This document shows, one piece after another, positions 48,202 to 59,543 of a stretch of 64,000 bases of DNA. This DNA is from Maniola hyperantus (taxonomy: Eukaryota; Arthropoda; Insecta; Lepidoptera; Nymphalidae). The notes below the pieces were generated by a model. That model saw only the letters and a program-made list of their open reading frames with translations, ran no database searches and had not been told where the DNA came from. Position numbers and translations under genes: made by a program. The first letter of the stretch is position 1; each line of letters begins with the position of its first letter. The DNA is taken from positions 7,812,001 to 7,876,000 of the forward strand of contig NC_048536.1 of NCBI RefSeq assembly GCF_902806685.2, read 5' to 3'.

Positions 48202-49614
48202 GTAAGTAAACTTAAATGAATTATGGAATAAATCGGGGTTACAATATTATCTTGTAAAATTTGGTATTTAGCTATAAGACCCATCATCAAAGGCAAAACA
48301 TTCAAAACAAAACACTTCTAAAAGGGCTAAACTAATTTCTAACGAAAATATGAGAAGGATAAAATTGTAGTGTACCGAGAAAGAGATAGCAATAAAGCAA
48401 ATTGGCCGCGACTGGAGCAATAAAGCAAGCAATAAACTATGCTAATAAATAAATAAATAAATAAAAACCGGTCAAGTGCGAGTCGGACTCGCACGGGAAG
48501 GGTTCCGTACCATCGTACAAGATAGGTAAACACTTTAGAACACTGCAAGGTAATACCGGACTGTGCCATCCATATGAGATTTAGTTAATATATTTTTTCG
48601 CGAACACATTTTTTTTTGTGATGTACCTACCTAATCACAAATTCACGGTTGTCGGATTTATTCGTTTACTTGTGCTGTAAGACCTACCGATCCCTATCTG
48701 CCAAATTTCATGATGTTAAGTCAACGGGAAGTAGATACCTTAAAAGTTTTCTTGACAGACACGACGACAGACGGATAGATAGACAGACAGACAACGAAGT
48801 GATCCTATAAGGGTTCCTGTTTTCCTTTTGAGGTACATATAACCCTAAAAACAATGTCATGATGTTTTTGGAAACAGTAATTATTTACATAATAAAAAAA
48901 CACATCACAAGTAATTCACAATTCACAAATTATTAGTTCACAAAAGTCGCAAATTTTTCAACATGGGGCTTCAGGTTGTTTTTTCGTCAAGTGTTTTTAT
49001 TCCATAACATCTACAACTTTTGTAAAGCGCAGATCAAAGAAATCATATTGTAAGCGAAAATAAATGCCGACATGTTAATGCTAAAGAATTTATTAGATGT
49101 TTGCATAATTTATTTTTATTTTTGTATTTTTACGAAGTCTTTTAGAAGTTTTAATGCCGATGAAGGGAGCTACTGAGTAATATTTACAACGATCGTAATG
49201 TACCTACTACCTACTCGTATCATTGTAAATATTCAATAAGTAGGTAACTACTGTAAAATATCAAACTTGCTGGTGTAGTTAGAATTGAATAGAATAGAAA
49301 TATTTTTATTCAAATAAACTTTTACAAGTACTTTTGAATCGTCAAATGCATATTATCTACCACTTATTCGGAATGCCTTTCCTACCGAGAAGAACCGGCA
49401 AAAACTCGGCGGTTGTTCTTTTCAAAGATTCGATTTATAATACTATGCCCATGAATACTAGTAATCACAATCCTGCGCATTGCCGGAGCGAGCTGCAAGT
49501 CAAATCCACGCTCTTTTACTTTTTGTTTGTGCGATCTGGTTCATAGATACTTAGAAAATTTTGTATGTGCGTGTTTTATTTCTTGTAATAAATAATTATT
49601 ATTATTGTCTCCAG
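48202..49614 (+). other. neuroligin intron 6 (1.4 kb)
   Basis: Contains a minus-strand interspersed repeat (48468) and, at 49283-49450, a repeat with TTCAAATAAACTTTTACAAG and CCGAGAAGAACCGGCAAAAA. Confidence 0.8.
48468..48850 (-). repeat. interspersed repeat, minus copy in neuroligin intron 6
   Basis: Complement of the same family, from ACCGGTCAAGTGCGAGTC to AACCCTAAAA. Confidence 0.6.
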
Positions 49615-49735
49615 GCTCCCCCTCCTACAGACAACTCCAGATTAGGAGCGGGTGCGGCAGCAGTCGCCACGGCTGCTGGTCACGAACTTGCGGACTTCCC
49701 TCATAGAGAACTTCTGTTTGGCCTCACCACTACAG
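49615..49735 (+). CDS. Nlg: neuroligin exon 7
   Basis: Acceptor tctccag precedes 49615; donor gtagaa follows 49735. The 40 codons plus one base read APPPTDNSRLGAGAAAVATA, then AGHELADFPHRELLFGLTTT. An Ala/Gly-rich loop is followed by the conserved ELLFGLTTTE-type strand of neuroligins. The final G is completed by AA of the next exon to give Glu. The low-complexity Ala stretch looks like a surface loop and may differ between species; this is inference. Confidence 0.88.
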
Positions 49736-50242
49736 GTAGAAAAAGTGTAAAGCACAGAACAGCAATCAGGCATGGGAATAATCCCTTCTCCTCTACTTGC
49801 CCTTTATATAAATGTCTTAATTTTCTCTTAATCTAAATTAATAACAGAATCTATGTCAGCGGCGCCACCCGCATACATTTTGTACATTTAAGTAATGAGG
49901 TGTTTTCCTCATCCTTTCGTGGTGCTGCAAATCCTGCTCTTTATTAAACTACGTACCTATGTGCCTACACTTTGTTAACAAAATATGAGTAAAACCCTCA
50001 AAGATCGGGCCATGAAAAAACACAACTATTTTCAATTAAGATCTGAAATGGATTCGTCAAGTTATGCGTTCTATGGTTGCTTTACCGTAGCTATCCACAA
50101 AACATTTCTACGTCAACTTAAATTGAGCCATAGAACATGTTAAAGCGCTTTTAGGGAACTTTCCCACTTTTTAATTAAATATGAATGCCGCGGCGGGCGG
50201 CTCATAAATTTATGCAAATGAATGACATGCCATTACTTGCAG

Positions 50243-50439
50243 AATCTTACTTGGAATTCAATGCTCAAGACTTGGAGTTCGGATTCAACGAGAGCCGGCG
50301 AGACCGCATTCTGCGCACTTTCGTCCGCAACGCCTACTATTACCACCTCAATGAGATTTATTCCACCCTAAAGAATGAGTACACGGACTGGGACAAACCT
50401 GTGCAGAATCCGCTTAGTGTGCGCGACGCTACGCTCGAG
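50243..50439 (+). CDS. Nlg: neuroligin exon 8
   Basis: Acceptor cttgcag precedes 50243, donor gtgagg follows 50439. The translation begins ESYLEFNAQDLEFGFNESRR, continues DRILRTFVRNAYYYHLNEIY and then STLKNEYTDWDKPVQNPLSV, ending RDATLE. The FGFNE..RD.ILRT.VRN.Y.YHLNEI block is very strongly conserved among neuroligins and is the best single piece of evidence for the family. It ends in phase 0, matching exon 9 across a 12.7-kb intron. Confidence 0.94.
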
Positions 50440-51140
50440 GTGAGGAATTCATTTTAATTTCATTGAGAGTTTCTGAAAGAACTTTCTGCATTCATCTTAC
50501 TTTGTAGATTACTAGGAATTTTTCGACTTGACATTTTGGATGTCAAAGTACATTTAAGGAACCTGTTCTAAAGGCATGTAAAGGCATGGAAGATATTTAC
50601 TAAAACAAAACATGAGGTAGCAAGTAGTTTCGAATGTGGTACGATTACACCTAACGAGTACAGTGGCGAGTCAGTGTCCTCGGCCGAGTACTCGGTTGGT
50701 ATTTAAACACTTACGTCTACGAGTGCTCGGCGCAATTTCGAAATACGTACATAAACGGCCACCACAGCACTGTCTCGGACGGTGACATTTTACTGTCTCG
50801 CTTCATTAACCGACTTCAAAAAAAGGAGGAGGTTCTCAATTCGTCGGAATCTTCTTTTTTTTTTTTTTTTTATGTATGTTCCCCGATAACTCGAAAACGC
50901 CTAGACCGATTTTGAAAATTATTTTTTTGTTTGAAAGGGTATACTTCAAAGTTGGTCCCATTTCAATTTGGTGAAGATCTGATGAACATCTTCGAAGATA
51001 GATACTGGAACTCCTCAACGGATAAGAGTAAATTGCTCGCGATCAGTGTAATAGCTTAGTAAACAGTAGACTTTTAACCAGTCATAGCATAATTCCATGG
51101 GGCCACTAAAAATTGTGAAATAAAAAATTTTTACAAAAAA

Positions 51141-51470
51141 AATAAAAACCGACTTCGTTACACAAACACTAAAAATTGAAAAATAATTTAATTTATTACC
51201 GAATATATTATGTATACAAGAGAGAGAGAGAGAGAGAGTATAATATAGTTCCATAATAATATTTTTTGGGGTCGGTGCCAATGAGGTGCCATTGTGGAGT
51301 CCCATAAAAATATGAAGTCTAGACGATTCGCGCAGCCAAAGCTAATTGGCACCGGCACCAAAAAGTATTATTATGGAACTATATTAACTCTTGTATACAT
51401 AATATATTCGGTAATAAATTAAATTATTTTTCAATTTTTAGTGTTTGTGTAACGAAGTCGGTTTTTATTA
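51141..51470. mobile_element. fold-back element with about 130-bp inverted ends
   Basis: Left arm 51141-51280 and right arm 51341-51470 are reverse complements (outer AATAAAAACCGACTTCGTTA, inner ATAATATTTTT and GGTGCC). The left arm holds a (GA)n expansion at 51220-51237. The 60-bp centre encodes nothing. Confidence 0.8.
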
Positions 51471-51707
51471 TTTTTTTACTCGGTGGGTGTAAATAATCAG
51501 CCCATAACAGTATAGGTACCTACACTGACATTTATTCGTTAATTTTTTACTTTATTTTATTAAATTTTACGTGTCAGAAACTTTATTATTTTATTTATTC
51601 TTCAATGTTATTAACGTATTAACACAAACTTGTAAACCTTTAAAACAAAAATGTGTTTTATATATTTTCACTAATGTGTTATATTTTATTTTATTGCCCA
51701 CAATTGC

Positions 51708-51900
51708 ATCCGCATGCATTTAGGTTTTTAAAAATCCAATGGTAACTCTTTGATTTTCTGAGATAAAAAGGCTATTACTTAAAAATCTTTAACTATATCC
51801 ATGCAAAAAAATCACGTTGATCCATTGCTCCGCCCGTTGTGGTTTCATTAAAGCACAAACCAACAAACAAAAAAGCACTTTTTTATTTATAATAATATGA
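51708..51900 (-). repeat. degenerate Helitron-like element
   Basis: Complement of the CACGTCGCAACG family with point changes and no CTAG end. Confidence 0.5.
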
Positions 51901-52688
51901 TTACTACTTTCATAACTACATACCTAGGTACTTGTACCTAATGCTACAGGTAAAAAATCTACTTTGCCCAATGCGCGTATTCTCTCCACAGTGTGCTATA
52001 ACTTTCCCTTATATACATTCCAAAAGATATAAAAAGCGGTGTTTCTTTTTCAGCGAACATATCTCGTGCTCCGTGCTCCATTTTTAACGGCCATTCTTTT
52101 GTTTCCCCGTTGATAAGGGCGCAGGTACGAAAAGGTGGCTGAATTCTCTCTACGTGACCCAAGGCGTCATGATTAATGAACTAAGTCTTCGTCCCTGACT
52201 TCCTTTTAAGAGTGCCGTTTACAAAAGAGGCGACTCAAAGTTGAATACAATTTATCATGATCAAAAGGAAATGAGACAAGATGTTGTCAGTAATGTGAAA
52301 CCTGATATGAAATTGGGAACCTATTAGTACTGTAGTAGGCCTTATTCTGAATTTATTAGTTTAATAGTCACTTGTATCTACATCTTATACTCTTCAATTT
52401 GTATCATAAAAAATCCTTAATTCAATAAACGAAGTTCGGTTGACCTGAATAAAACTTCCGACGTAGGCCATTTAAAAAAAACTTCCACCTAAGCAGTCTT
52501 AAAATATGTTTTTGGGCTTATTTCGACCACGATTCATGCACGAGAAAAATATCTACAATTCAAAATCATCAAATTAATCGTGATACTCTTATGTACCCGC
52601 TTTTTACATAACAATACAAACGAATCACTGAGCTCCGAATATATTTTAGTTATTATCTATTCGTACTTTAAAATATCCATACTAACCA

Positions 52689-52901
52689 CTAGAGGATGCC
52701 CGCGACTTCTTCCGCTTGGATTTAAGTTTTTTAAAAATCCCGTGAGAAGTGTTTAATTTTCCGGGATGAAAAGTAGCCTATGTCCTACCCCGGTATGTAA
52801 GCTAACTCTGTACCAAATATTATGATCAAAATCGGTTGCACTGTTGGGCCGTGAAAAGCTAGCAGACAGACTGACACACCGCATTTATAATATTAGTATG
52901 A
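52689..52901 (-). mobile_element. Helitron-like element in neuroligin intron 8
   Basis: Reverse complement of the same consensus, starting at CTAG (52689) and ending near ATTAGTATGA; directly left of the hairpin at 52931. Confidence 0.6.
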
Positions 52902-52930
52902 ATTTGGAAAGCCACAAAACAAAATAAGAA

Positions 52931-52987
52931 GAATATACTTAACCTTTGAGAATCATTTGTAATAATTCTCAAAGGTTAAGTATATTC
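52931..52987. repeat. perfect hairpin left of the fold-back element
   Basis: Arms 52931-52953 and 52965-52987 (23 bases each, GAATATACTTAACCTTTGAG core) are perfectly complementary with an 11-base loop. Confidence 0.85.
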
Positions 52988-53007
52988 ATTGAACTGTTAT
53001 AAAATAT

Positions 53008-53301
53008 TTTATCTACACCCATGCTTTAAATCCTCTATAAAAGATTCTGAAACAGTTAGCTTGTTGCCAACATTAAAACACCCAATATCTTAATAACCAT
53101 TAAAGCATCCAAACGAGTGTTATAATGTTGTACTGAATTTCATTATAACACTCCTGTGAAAAAGAGACGGCGCTATACTGCTGGCATAAATCTGTCTCGC
53201 TATGCCAGCAGTATAGCGCTGTCTCTTTTTCACAGGAGTGTTATAATGAAATTCAGTACAACATTATAACACTCGTTTGGTTGCTTTAATGGTAATTAAG
53301 A
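53008..53301. repeat. fold-back element: left arm, loop and first half of right arm
   Basis: Left arm 53008-53188 pairs with 53201-53301 around a 12-base loop (53189-53200). The pairing continues on the far side of the BEL/Pao element at 60717-60798. The arms are about 180 bases and differ at only a few positions outside a small indel near 53021. No protein is encoded. Confidence 0.88.
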
Positions 53302-53611
53302 TGTTGTGAACACAACAACTATGTAAACAAACAGATCATAGACAAGGCACTGGGTCTGTGGTCTACTCAAAAGACATTGACAGTGACAGTGATACGACAT
53401 ATAATGTGACAGCCTGACATTAGGCAGGAAACGGACTAACAAGCTTCAGATGAATTCAGCACGTAACGTTAACGGACTTTTACATTACATCGATTTAAAC
53501 ACACAAGTTAATAAAGGAAAACTCAAGATTCCACAAACCCAATTGCGACAGCCAAGAAGAACGAAGGTTCGAAACTTACCAGCGCCTAACCAACAGCCCA
53601 AGGTACAAACA
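53302..53611 (+). repeat. 5' LTR of the BEL/Pao element
   Basis: The LTR starts TGTTGTGAACACAACAAC, itself an inverted repeat, and ends ACAAACA. It matches the 3' LTR throughout except for one substitution and one single-base indel near 53450 (GAATTCAGCAC against GAATTTCAACAC). Confidence 0.95.
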
Positions 53612-54090
53612 AGTGGTCCTTCGAACAAAGAAGAAACTCTTCGATCTTCCAAGAAATCGGCAGAAAATTCGCAGCAGAGTGGACCCAGAAGCATAACGGT
53701 CGTCCAAGCCAACTTCTGGAGTGAGTCCGTTCCTTTATCTTATTTCCTAACAATTCCTAATTTCTACAATCTTCATATCAATATTGCCTCATTTCCGTTA
53801 CGTACGTGGAATATTTCCTCATAGTTAACTAAAAACCATTATTGCATCCTAACATTCATAGAAAACCATAATTACCAAATTACAAAACGGATTGCTTCAA
53901 ATCCGACCGCAAACGAATCCTCTGTTTTCCCCCTTATTGTGTAAGTTTCGAGTTTCAACAAAGAATAATGTGAGGTTAACTTATTTTGTCGGATCAATTT
54001 TAGACTATTTATCACATCAATTGCGTAGTTTTTATAAAAAACAGTTAGTAATTAGTTCATAATAACGTTATTTAGCCTTGCTACAGCAAA
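53612..54090 (+). other. BEL/Pao leader with primer-binding site
   Basis: Immediately after the LTR, 53614-53626 reads TGGTCCTTCGAAC, the position and type of sequence expected for the tRNA primer-binding site. The remaining leader up to the gag ATG holds no gene. An open frame at 53450-53824 crosses the LTR/leader border by chance. Confidence 0.7.
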
Positions 54091-57000
54091 ATGAGCGAGG
54101 CAAAAATCAAAGATCTCGTCAAAAAGCGGGGATCAATAAAAGCAAAATTAACTCAATTTTCATCGTTTCTAACACTTCTACAAACCAGTGAATCATTGAG
54201 TGAAGTGCAATTTAAAGAGTTAGAGTATCGTTTTCGGAAAATTGAGCAACTTTATAGTGATTTCGACACATTACAAACAGAAATCGAAACGCTTACGGAG
54301 CCCCCAGAAACAGCCTATCAGGATCGCGAAGCGTTCGATGGCACATATTTTAGGCTTTTGTCAGAGGCCCAAGTGCTGCTCAGCCCACAACCAAACACAC
54401 ATGGGCGTCGGTCATCCATTTTAAGTGATGATAGCATACAAAGCAATGAGGAACGCAGACATGATTTTGTAAGGTTACCTAAGATAAACCTACCTCACTT
54501 TGATGGAGATTATCAGCACTGGCTCGAATTTAGAGACACCTATCTTTCTCTAATTCATAACAACAATTCCATAAGCGACATAAACAAGTTTCATTATCTC
54601 CGGGCAGCGCTTAAAGGTACTGCTGCTTTGACAATTCAATCATTAGAATTTAGTGCAAATAACTATAAGTTAGGGTGGCAATTGCTTACTGAGAGGTATG
54701 ACAACGAGCGTCTTTTGGTTAATCACCACCTTCAAACGTTATTTGATTTAGAACATATACAAAAGGAATCAAGTCACTTATTGCGGAACATGGTCGATGT
54801 AACTAATAAGAACTTGCGAGCTCTTACGACACTAGGAATGCCCACTGACCACTGGGACATATTAATTATTTTCATTATGACTAAGAAATTAGATTCCACT
54901 ACCAGTCGTGAGTGGGAAGAATATCGAAATGGCCTCGGAGGCACACCCAACTTACAACAATTTACAAAATTCATTACTAAGAGAGCTGATTTACTAGAAA
55001 CACTACAGGATAACAATAAATACAAACATAAGTCAAACATTGCAACATTTTCAGACATAAATAAAAACAAAACACAAACTTCTTACACTGATCATCAAAA
55101 ACCATACAAGTGCCCCTTTTGCTCTCAACTTCATTTCATATTCAGCTGTGAAACATTCAGAAAATTGGATGTTGAGTCTCGTACAAAAAAGGTCACTGAA
55201 CTGAGTTTGTGTAAAAATTGCTTAAGGCCAGGACACACATCGAAGACCTGTAGATTAACTCACTGTAAATACTGTAACCTGAAACACAACACGCTACTGC
55301 ATGACAGCTCTAAGGAGCCTACAAGCTCAGCGATAGCGCTGTCCACAGACATAACCTCAATATCTTATCAGCCAAATGTATTACTATCCACAGCTGTGGT
55401 GCGAGTTCGGGATGCCAGAAATGAGCTACACACAGCACGGCTGTTGCTTGATAATGGAAGTACTGCCAATTTTGTTACAAAGCAGCTCAGTGATAGGCTC
55501 GGGATAGTAAAGAAGCCTGTCAGCTCTACAGTTAATGGTATCAACAATCAAACTTCTTTAATATCAGAGTCTTGTAAATTAGTAATTGAATCTTATTATG
55601 GTGGCTATACAGAAGCCATAAGCTGTTATATAATTGCAGAAATAACAAAATACTTACCCTCTTCTTACATAGATACAATGCATATTCCTATACCTAAAAA
55701 CATTCAGTTAGCCGACCCGTCTTTCAATGAACCATCAGAAATTGATATTTTAGTAGGAGCTGAGGTCTTTTGGAGTGTCCTAGGTACAAACATAATCGAC
55801 TTAGGGAAACATCAGCCAAAGCTTCGCGATTCAAAGTTAGGATGGCTCTTATCAGGCTGTCTTAGCCATAATAAGACATCTCAATCAGAGACTTCAAACA
55901 ATTTTTGTCACTTTATTGGACAAAATGATGAGTCTTCACTTACACGTTTCTGGCAACTAGATTCTGTATTACCTCAGCATAGCATGTCTCTAGAGGAAAA
56001 GGCATGTGAGAAGATCTTTGAAGACACCACTCGGCGCGACAAAGATGGTCGATTCATAGTAACAATTCCCCTTAAAGAATCGCCCGAGGTGCTTGGAGAT
56101 TCTTATAATCTTGCTAAGGTTCGCTTTCTTTCTTTAGAGCGGCGGCTGGATAGGGATGCAAACCTGAAACACTTATACACACAATTCATTCAAGAATACA
56201 TCGATTTAGGTCATATGACTCTTAACCAAAGCATACATCAACATACATCTAACTTACCCAACGTCTATTTTCCTCATCATGGGGTACTTCGTGATTCTAC
56301 AACCACGAGGTTACGAGTGGTCTTTGATGCCTCGGCTGCCACTTTAAACCAAAAATCATTTAATTCTATACAGATGGTAGGTCCCACCGTACAGGACGAC
56401 ATATTTTCAATCTTAATACGCTTTAGGCAACACAAAATAGTGGTTTCTGCTGACGTTGAAAAAATGTACCGTACTATTTACATAGAACCAAGTCAAAGGT
56501 CACTTCAACAAATAGTCTTTCGGTTTCATCGGCATGAGGCCCTACAAACTTACACTCTTAATACAGTGACATATGGCACAGCCTCAGCCCCTTATCTGGC
56601 TACAAAATGTTTAGTGTCTCTTGCGGATGAAACCGAGGACCTTGCAACTCAACGTGCCATCCAACATGATTTTTATGTGGATGACTTTTTGTCCGGAGGT
56701 GACTATACAGAATCGGTCATTACTCTTTGCAAAGGTGTAAGAGACACTTTAGCCTCTGCAAAAATGAACTTACGCAAATGGCAGTCTAACAGTCTTGAGG
56801 TCTTACACGCTATCACTGACATAAAGGATAACTCAGAAAAATCCCTTGATTTGAAGTTGAGTGACAGCTCACCTTCAAAAACATTAGGTCTTCATTGGAA
56901 TTCAGTTTCAGACAATTTAAATTTCATCATTGACATAGACACAAAGAAAAAGCTAACAAAGCGCAATATCATTTCTATTATCAGTCAAATCTTCGATCCT

Positions 57001-58656
57001 TTAGGTCTTGTTGGTCCATGCGTACTATTAGCTAAACTTGTTATACAAGCGTTATGGATTTGCAAATGTGACTGGGATACTGAAGCACCTGCCGACATAA
57101 AAAAGGACTTCTTAGATATTGCAAACACCTTTCATATTTTAAATTCAATCACAATTCCTAGATGGGTGTCATGCAGCAACCCATCTCTTATTGAAATTCA
57201 CGTATTTTCAGATGCATCCGAGCGCGCTTATGGCGGTTGTATTTATGTAAGAACGGTAGATGATAATGGGTCAGTGAATGTTAGACTGTTAACTTCTAAA
57301 AATAAGGTCGCGCCCATTAAGCCCAAAACTACAATACCGCGTTTAGAACTATCCGCAGCGTTGCTTGCCACAAGACTCTGGAAAAAGACAGTTAGTGCTC
57401 TTACAATCAATGTCCATCAACACTATTTCTGGTCTGACTCAACAATCGTATTGTCATGGTTATCAAGTTCATCTTCGCAAACAATTCAGTTCGTCAGAAA
57501 TAGAGTTGGTGAGATACAAGAAAGCACTAGCGGCCATAAGTGGAACTACGTGCCTTCCAAGTCTAACCCCGCGGATCTTGTTTCTCGTGGGGTGAAGGCT
57601 GATTCCATCAGCACAGCCGCCCTGTGGTGGTCAGGGCCAGAGTTTTTGCATGAAGTGGACATCAAATTTCCGGAGATACACAAAAACTCAGACACTGTAT
57701 TGTGCGCAGTCACACCACAAAATACAGAAGACGTTAGTGAAAACAGAGTTCTTCAACTCATACATAAGCATAGTAACTTCAACAAAATAATTCGAATCTT
57801 AGCTTACGTGAATAAATTCATACACAATTGTAAACACAAACCCAAAACGAATCATCTTACCCTCAACGAACTTGAAACATCTCGTAAACTCATTTTAAAT
57901 CATGCTCAAAAGGAAATGTTCCCTGAAGAATATTTATTGTTAAAGAATGATCAATCTTTGTCATCACACAGTAAACTTAAATCACTTTCACCATTTTTTG
58001 ATTCTGACAATCTCATAAGAGTAGGTGGTCGTTTAAAAAATTCTTATTATACTTACGACGTCAAACATCCCATTCTTCTTTGCTCCAAACATCATCTCAC
58101 GAAAATTTTATTTGTTTTACAACATAAAATTCTTATGCATGCCGGCCCTCAGCTTCTTTTATGCACGGTTAGACAGAACTACTGGCCTATTAATGGAAGG
58201 AATCTAGCCAGAAAAACTGTACACTCTTGTGTTCGTTGTTTTAGATTCAAGGCGTCTTCAGTTCAGCCCATCATGGGAGATTTACCCAAAGAGCGAACGC
58301 AACTGGAACATCCTTTCATTAACACAGGTGTCGACTATGCCGGGCCGGTGCTTATACTCGACCGAAAGGGCAGGGGGGGTAGACTTACAAAATCTTACAT
58401 TTGCGTATTCGTATGTTTCGCAGTAAAGGCAGTACATCTTGAACTCGTAACGGATCTTACAAAGGAGGCGTTCCTGGCTGCTCTGAATCGTTTCACATCG
58501 AGGCGAGGAAAACCTGCCACCATATTTTCCGATAACGGGACTACCTTCATTGGAGCGTGCAATGAGCTCGCTCAGTTTCTTAAAAATAGCTTAGAGTTCG
58601 TGCAATGGCGCTGCAAAAAGGATAAAATCATAATATCATCATCATCATCATCATGA
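54091..58656 (+). CDS. BEL/Pao gag-pol polyprotein, 5' part, cut off in integrase by an insertion
   Basis: The frame has 1521 codons, of which the last dozen or so (from about 58610) come from inserted SINE DNA. In order: gag region with an LPKINLPHFDGDYQHWLEF block near residue 130; zinc knuckle CKNC...GH...C at 374-387; aspartic protease motif LLDNGS with D454; reverse transcriptase with YVDD at 862-865; RNase H with FSDAS, D1041; integrase zinc-binding region near 1350-1400 and core residues D1415 and D1481. The catalytic Glu of the integrase lies downstream of the insertion. The frame is otherwise intact, with no stop or frameshift. The protease reads D-N-G where many retroelements have D-S-G. 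Its products would form the virus-like particle and copy RNA into DNA. Confidence 0.93.
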   Translation: MSEAKIKDLVKKRGSIKAKLTQFSSFLTLLQTSESLSEVQFKELEYRFRKIEQLYSDFDTLQTEIETLTEPPETAYQDREAFDGTYFRLLSEAQVLLSPQPNTHGRRSSILSDDSIQSNEERRHDFVRLPKINLPHFDGDYQHWLEFRDTYLSLIHNNNSISDINKFHYLRAALKGTAALTIQSLEFSANNYKLGWQLLTERYDNERLLVNHHLQTLFDLEHIQKESSHLLRNMVDVTNKNLRALTTLGMPTDHWDILIIFIMTKKLDSTTSREWEEYRNGLGGTPNLQQFTKFITKRADLLETLQDNNKYKHKSNIATFSDINKNKTQTSYTDHQKPYKCPFCSQLHFIFSCETFRKLDVESRTKKVTELSLCKNCLRPGHTSKTCRLTHCKYCNLKHNTLLHDSSKEPTSSAIALSTDITSISYQPNVLLSTAVVRVRDARNELHTARLLLDNGSTANFVTKQLSDRLGIVKKPVSSTVNGINNQTSLISESCKLVIESYYGGYTEAISCYIIAEITKYLPSSYIDTMHIPIPKNIQLADPSFNEPSEIDILVGAEVFWSVLGTNIIDLGKHQPKLRDSKLGWLLSGCLSHNKTSQSETSNNFCHFIGQNDESSLTRFWQLDSVLPQHSMSLEEKACEKIFEDTTRRDKDGRFIVTIPLKESPEVLGDSYNLAKVRFLSLERRLDRDANLKHLYTQFIQEYIDLGHMTLNQSIHQHTSNLPNVYFPHHGVLRDSTTTRLRVVFDASAATLNQKSFNSIQMVGPTVQDDIFSILIRFRQHKIVVSADVEKMYRTIYIEPSQRSLQQIVFRFHRHEALQTYTLNTVTYGTASAPYLATKCLVSLADETEDLATQRAIQHDFYVDDFLSGGDYTESVITLCKGVRDTLASAKMNLRKWQSNSLEVLHAITDIKDNSEKSLDLKLSDSSPSKTLGLHWNSVSDNLNFIIDIDTKKKLTKRNIISIISQIFDPLGLVGPCVLLAKLVIQALWICKCDWDTEAPADIKKDFLDIANTFHILNSITIPRWVSCSNPSLIEIHVFSDASERAYGGCIYVRTVDDNGSVNVRLLTSKNKVAPIKPKTTIPRLELSAALLATRLWKKTVSALTINVHQHYFWSDSTIVLSWLSSSSSQTIQFVRNRVGEIQESTSGHKWNYVPSKSNPADLVSRGVKADSISTAALWWSGPEFLHEVDIKFPEIHKNSDTVLCAVTPQNTEDVSENRVLQLIHKHSNFNKIIRILAYVNKFIHNCKHKPKTNHLTLNELETSRKLILNHAQKEMFPEEYLLLKNDQSLSSHSKLKSLSPFFDSDNLIRVGGRLKNSYYTYDVKHPILLCSKHHLTKILFVLQHKILMHAGPQLLLCTVRQNYWPINGRNLARKTVHSCVRCFRFKASSVQPIMGDLPKERTQLEHPFINTGVDYAGPVLILDRKGRGGRLTKSYICVFVCFAVKAVHLELVTDLTKEAFLAALNRFTSRRGKPATIFSDNGTTFIGACNELAQFLKNSLEFVQWRCKKDKIIISSSSSS

Positions 58657-58945
58657 TCAACCCATCGCCGGCTCACTACAGAGCACAGGTCTTCTTTGTG
58701 AGGAGGGTTGTGGCCATAGTCTACCACGCTAGCCAAGTGCGGATTGACAGACTTCAAATACCTTTGAGAGCATTATGCAGAACTCTCAAGCATGCAGGTT
58801 TTATCAATGATGTATTCCTTAACATTTAAAGCAAGTGATATTTAATTAATCACTTAAAACGCACATAACTACGAAAAGGTGCCCGCGATCAAACCCCTGA
58901 CCTCCGATTAGGAGGCAGACGTCCTAACCACTAGGCTATCACAGC
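58636..58945 (-). mobile_element. tRNA-derived SINE inside the BEL/Pao integrase
   Basis: Minus-strand copy with tail CATCATCATCATCATCATGA and head CCACTAGGCTATCACAG. It shows several small deletions against the 6597 copy. Confidence 0.75.
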
Positions 58946-59543
58946 TAGCTATTATAATATACTAGCTAAGTACTATCTCACATGCGTTGCAATACCAATT
59001 TGCGCTGCACCTATATCACACGCTGATCGTAGGTAGGTACTATTAGAATCCTTCACTTCACTATTAGATATTATAATTACTGAATCGGTGCAAGAACCGT
59101 ATTGGAAACAAACCGACAAGCTTTATCGATACTAATCCATACATCTTCATTCTAAAATATACAACAAAAAACTTCTGAAGTCGGTTATAAATGGTATTTT
59201 TTCCTAAAACCGTACTTAATATTATCTAAACTTCAAACATCATTGTTACTTATTTTCACGTTGTTACAGACGTTGTTCCAATAAACTAAAAGTCGACCAT
59301 GAAAAACCAACAATAATGGAATTTTCTAGTTTAAAAACAATGTTGAAAACTGAATAAATATGTTATGGATAGACGCGGAAGCGTAAAATTCAGTTTGCCT
59401 AATTTGCATTTTTACTTATTTTTCTGCAAATTTAATCCAGAACAATACCTCTTATTTTATCTTTCAGACGAAGAGCTATGCAATATGCATTATTCATATT
59501 ATTAACTAGTTATTGCTCGCAATTTCATCCGCAAGAACATAAT

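Noticed and set aside
53450..53824. 124-codon frame at the start of the BEL/Pao element
   Set aside because: It crosses the LTR/leader border and includes the primer-binding site; no gag similarity.
54774..55070. Minus-strand 98-codon frame in the gag region
   Set aside because: Antisense shadow of the continuous gag-pol frame.
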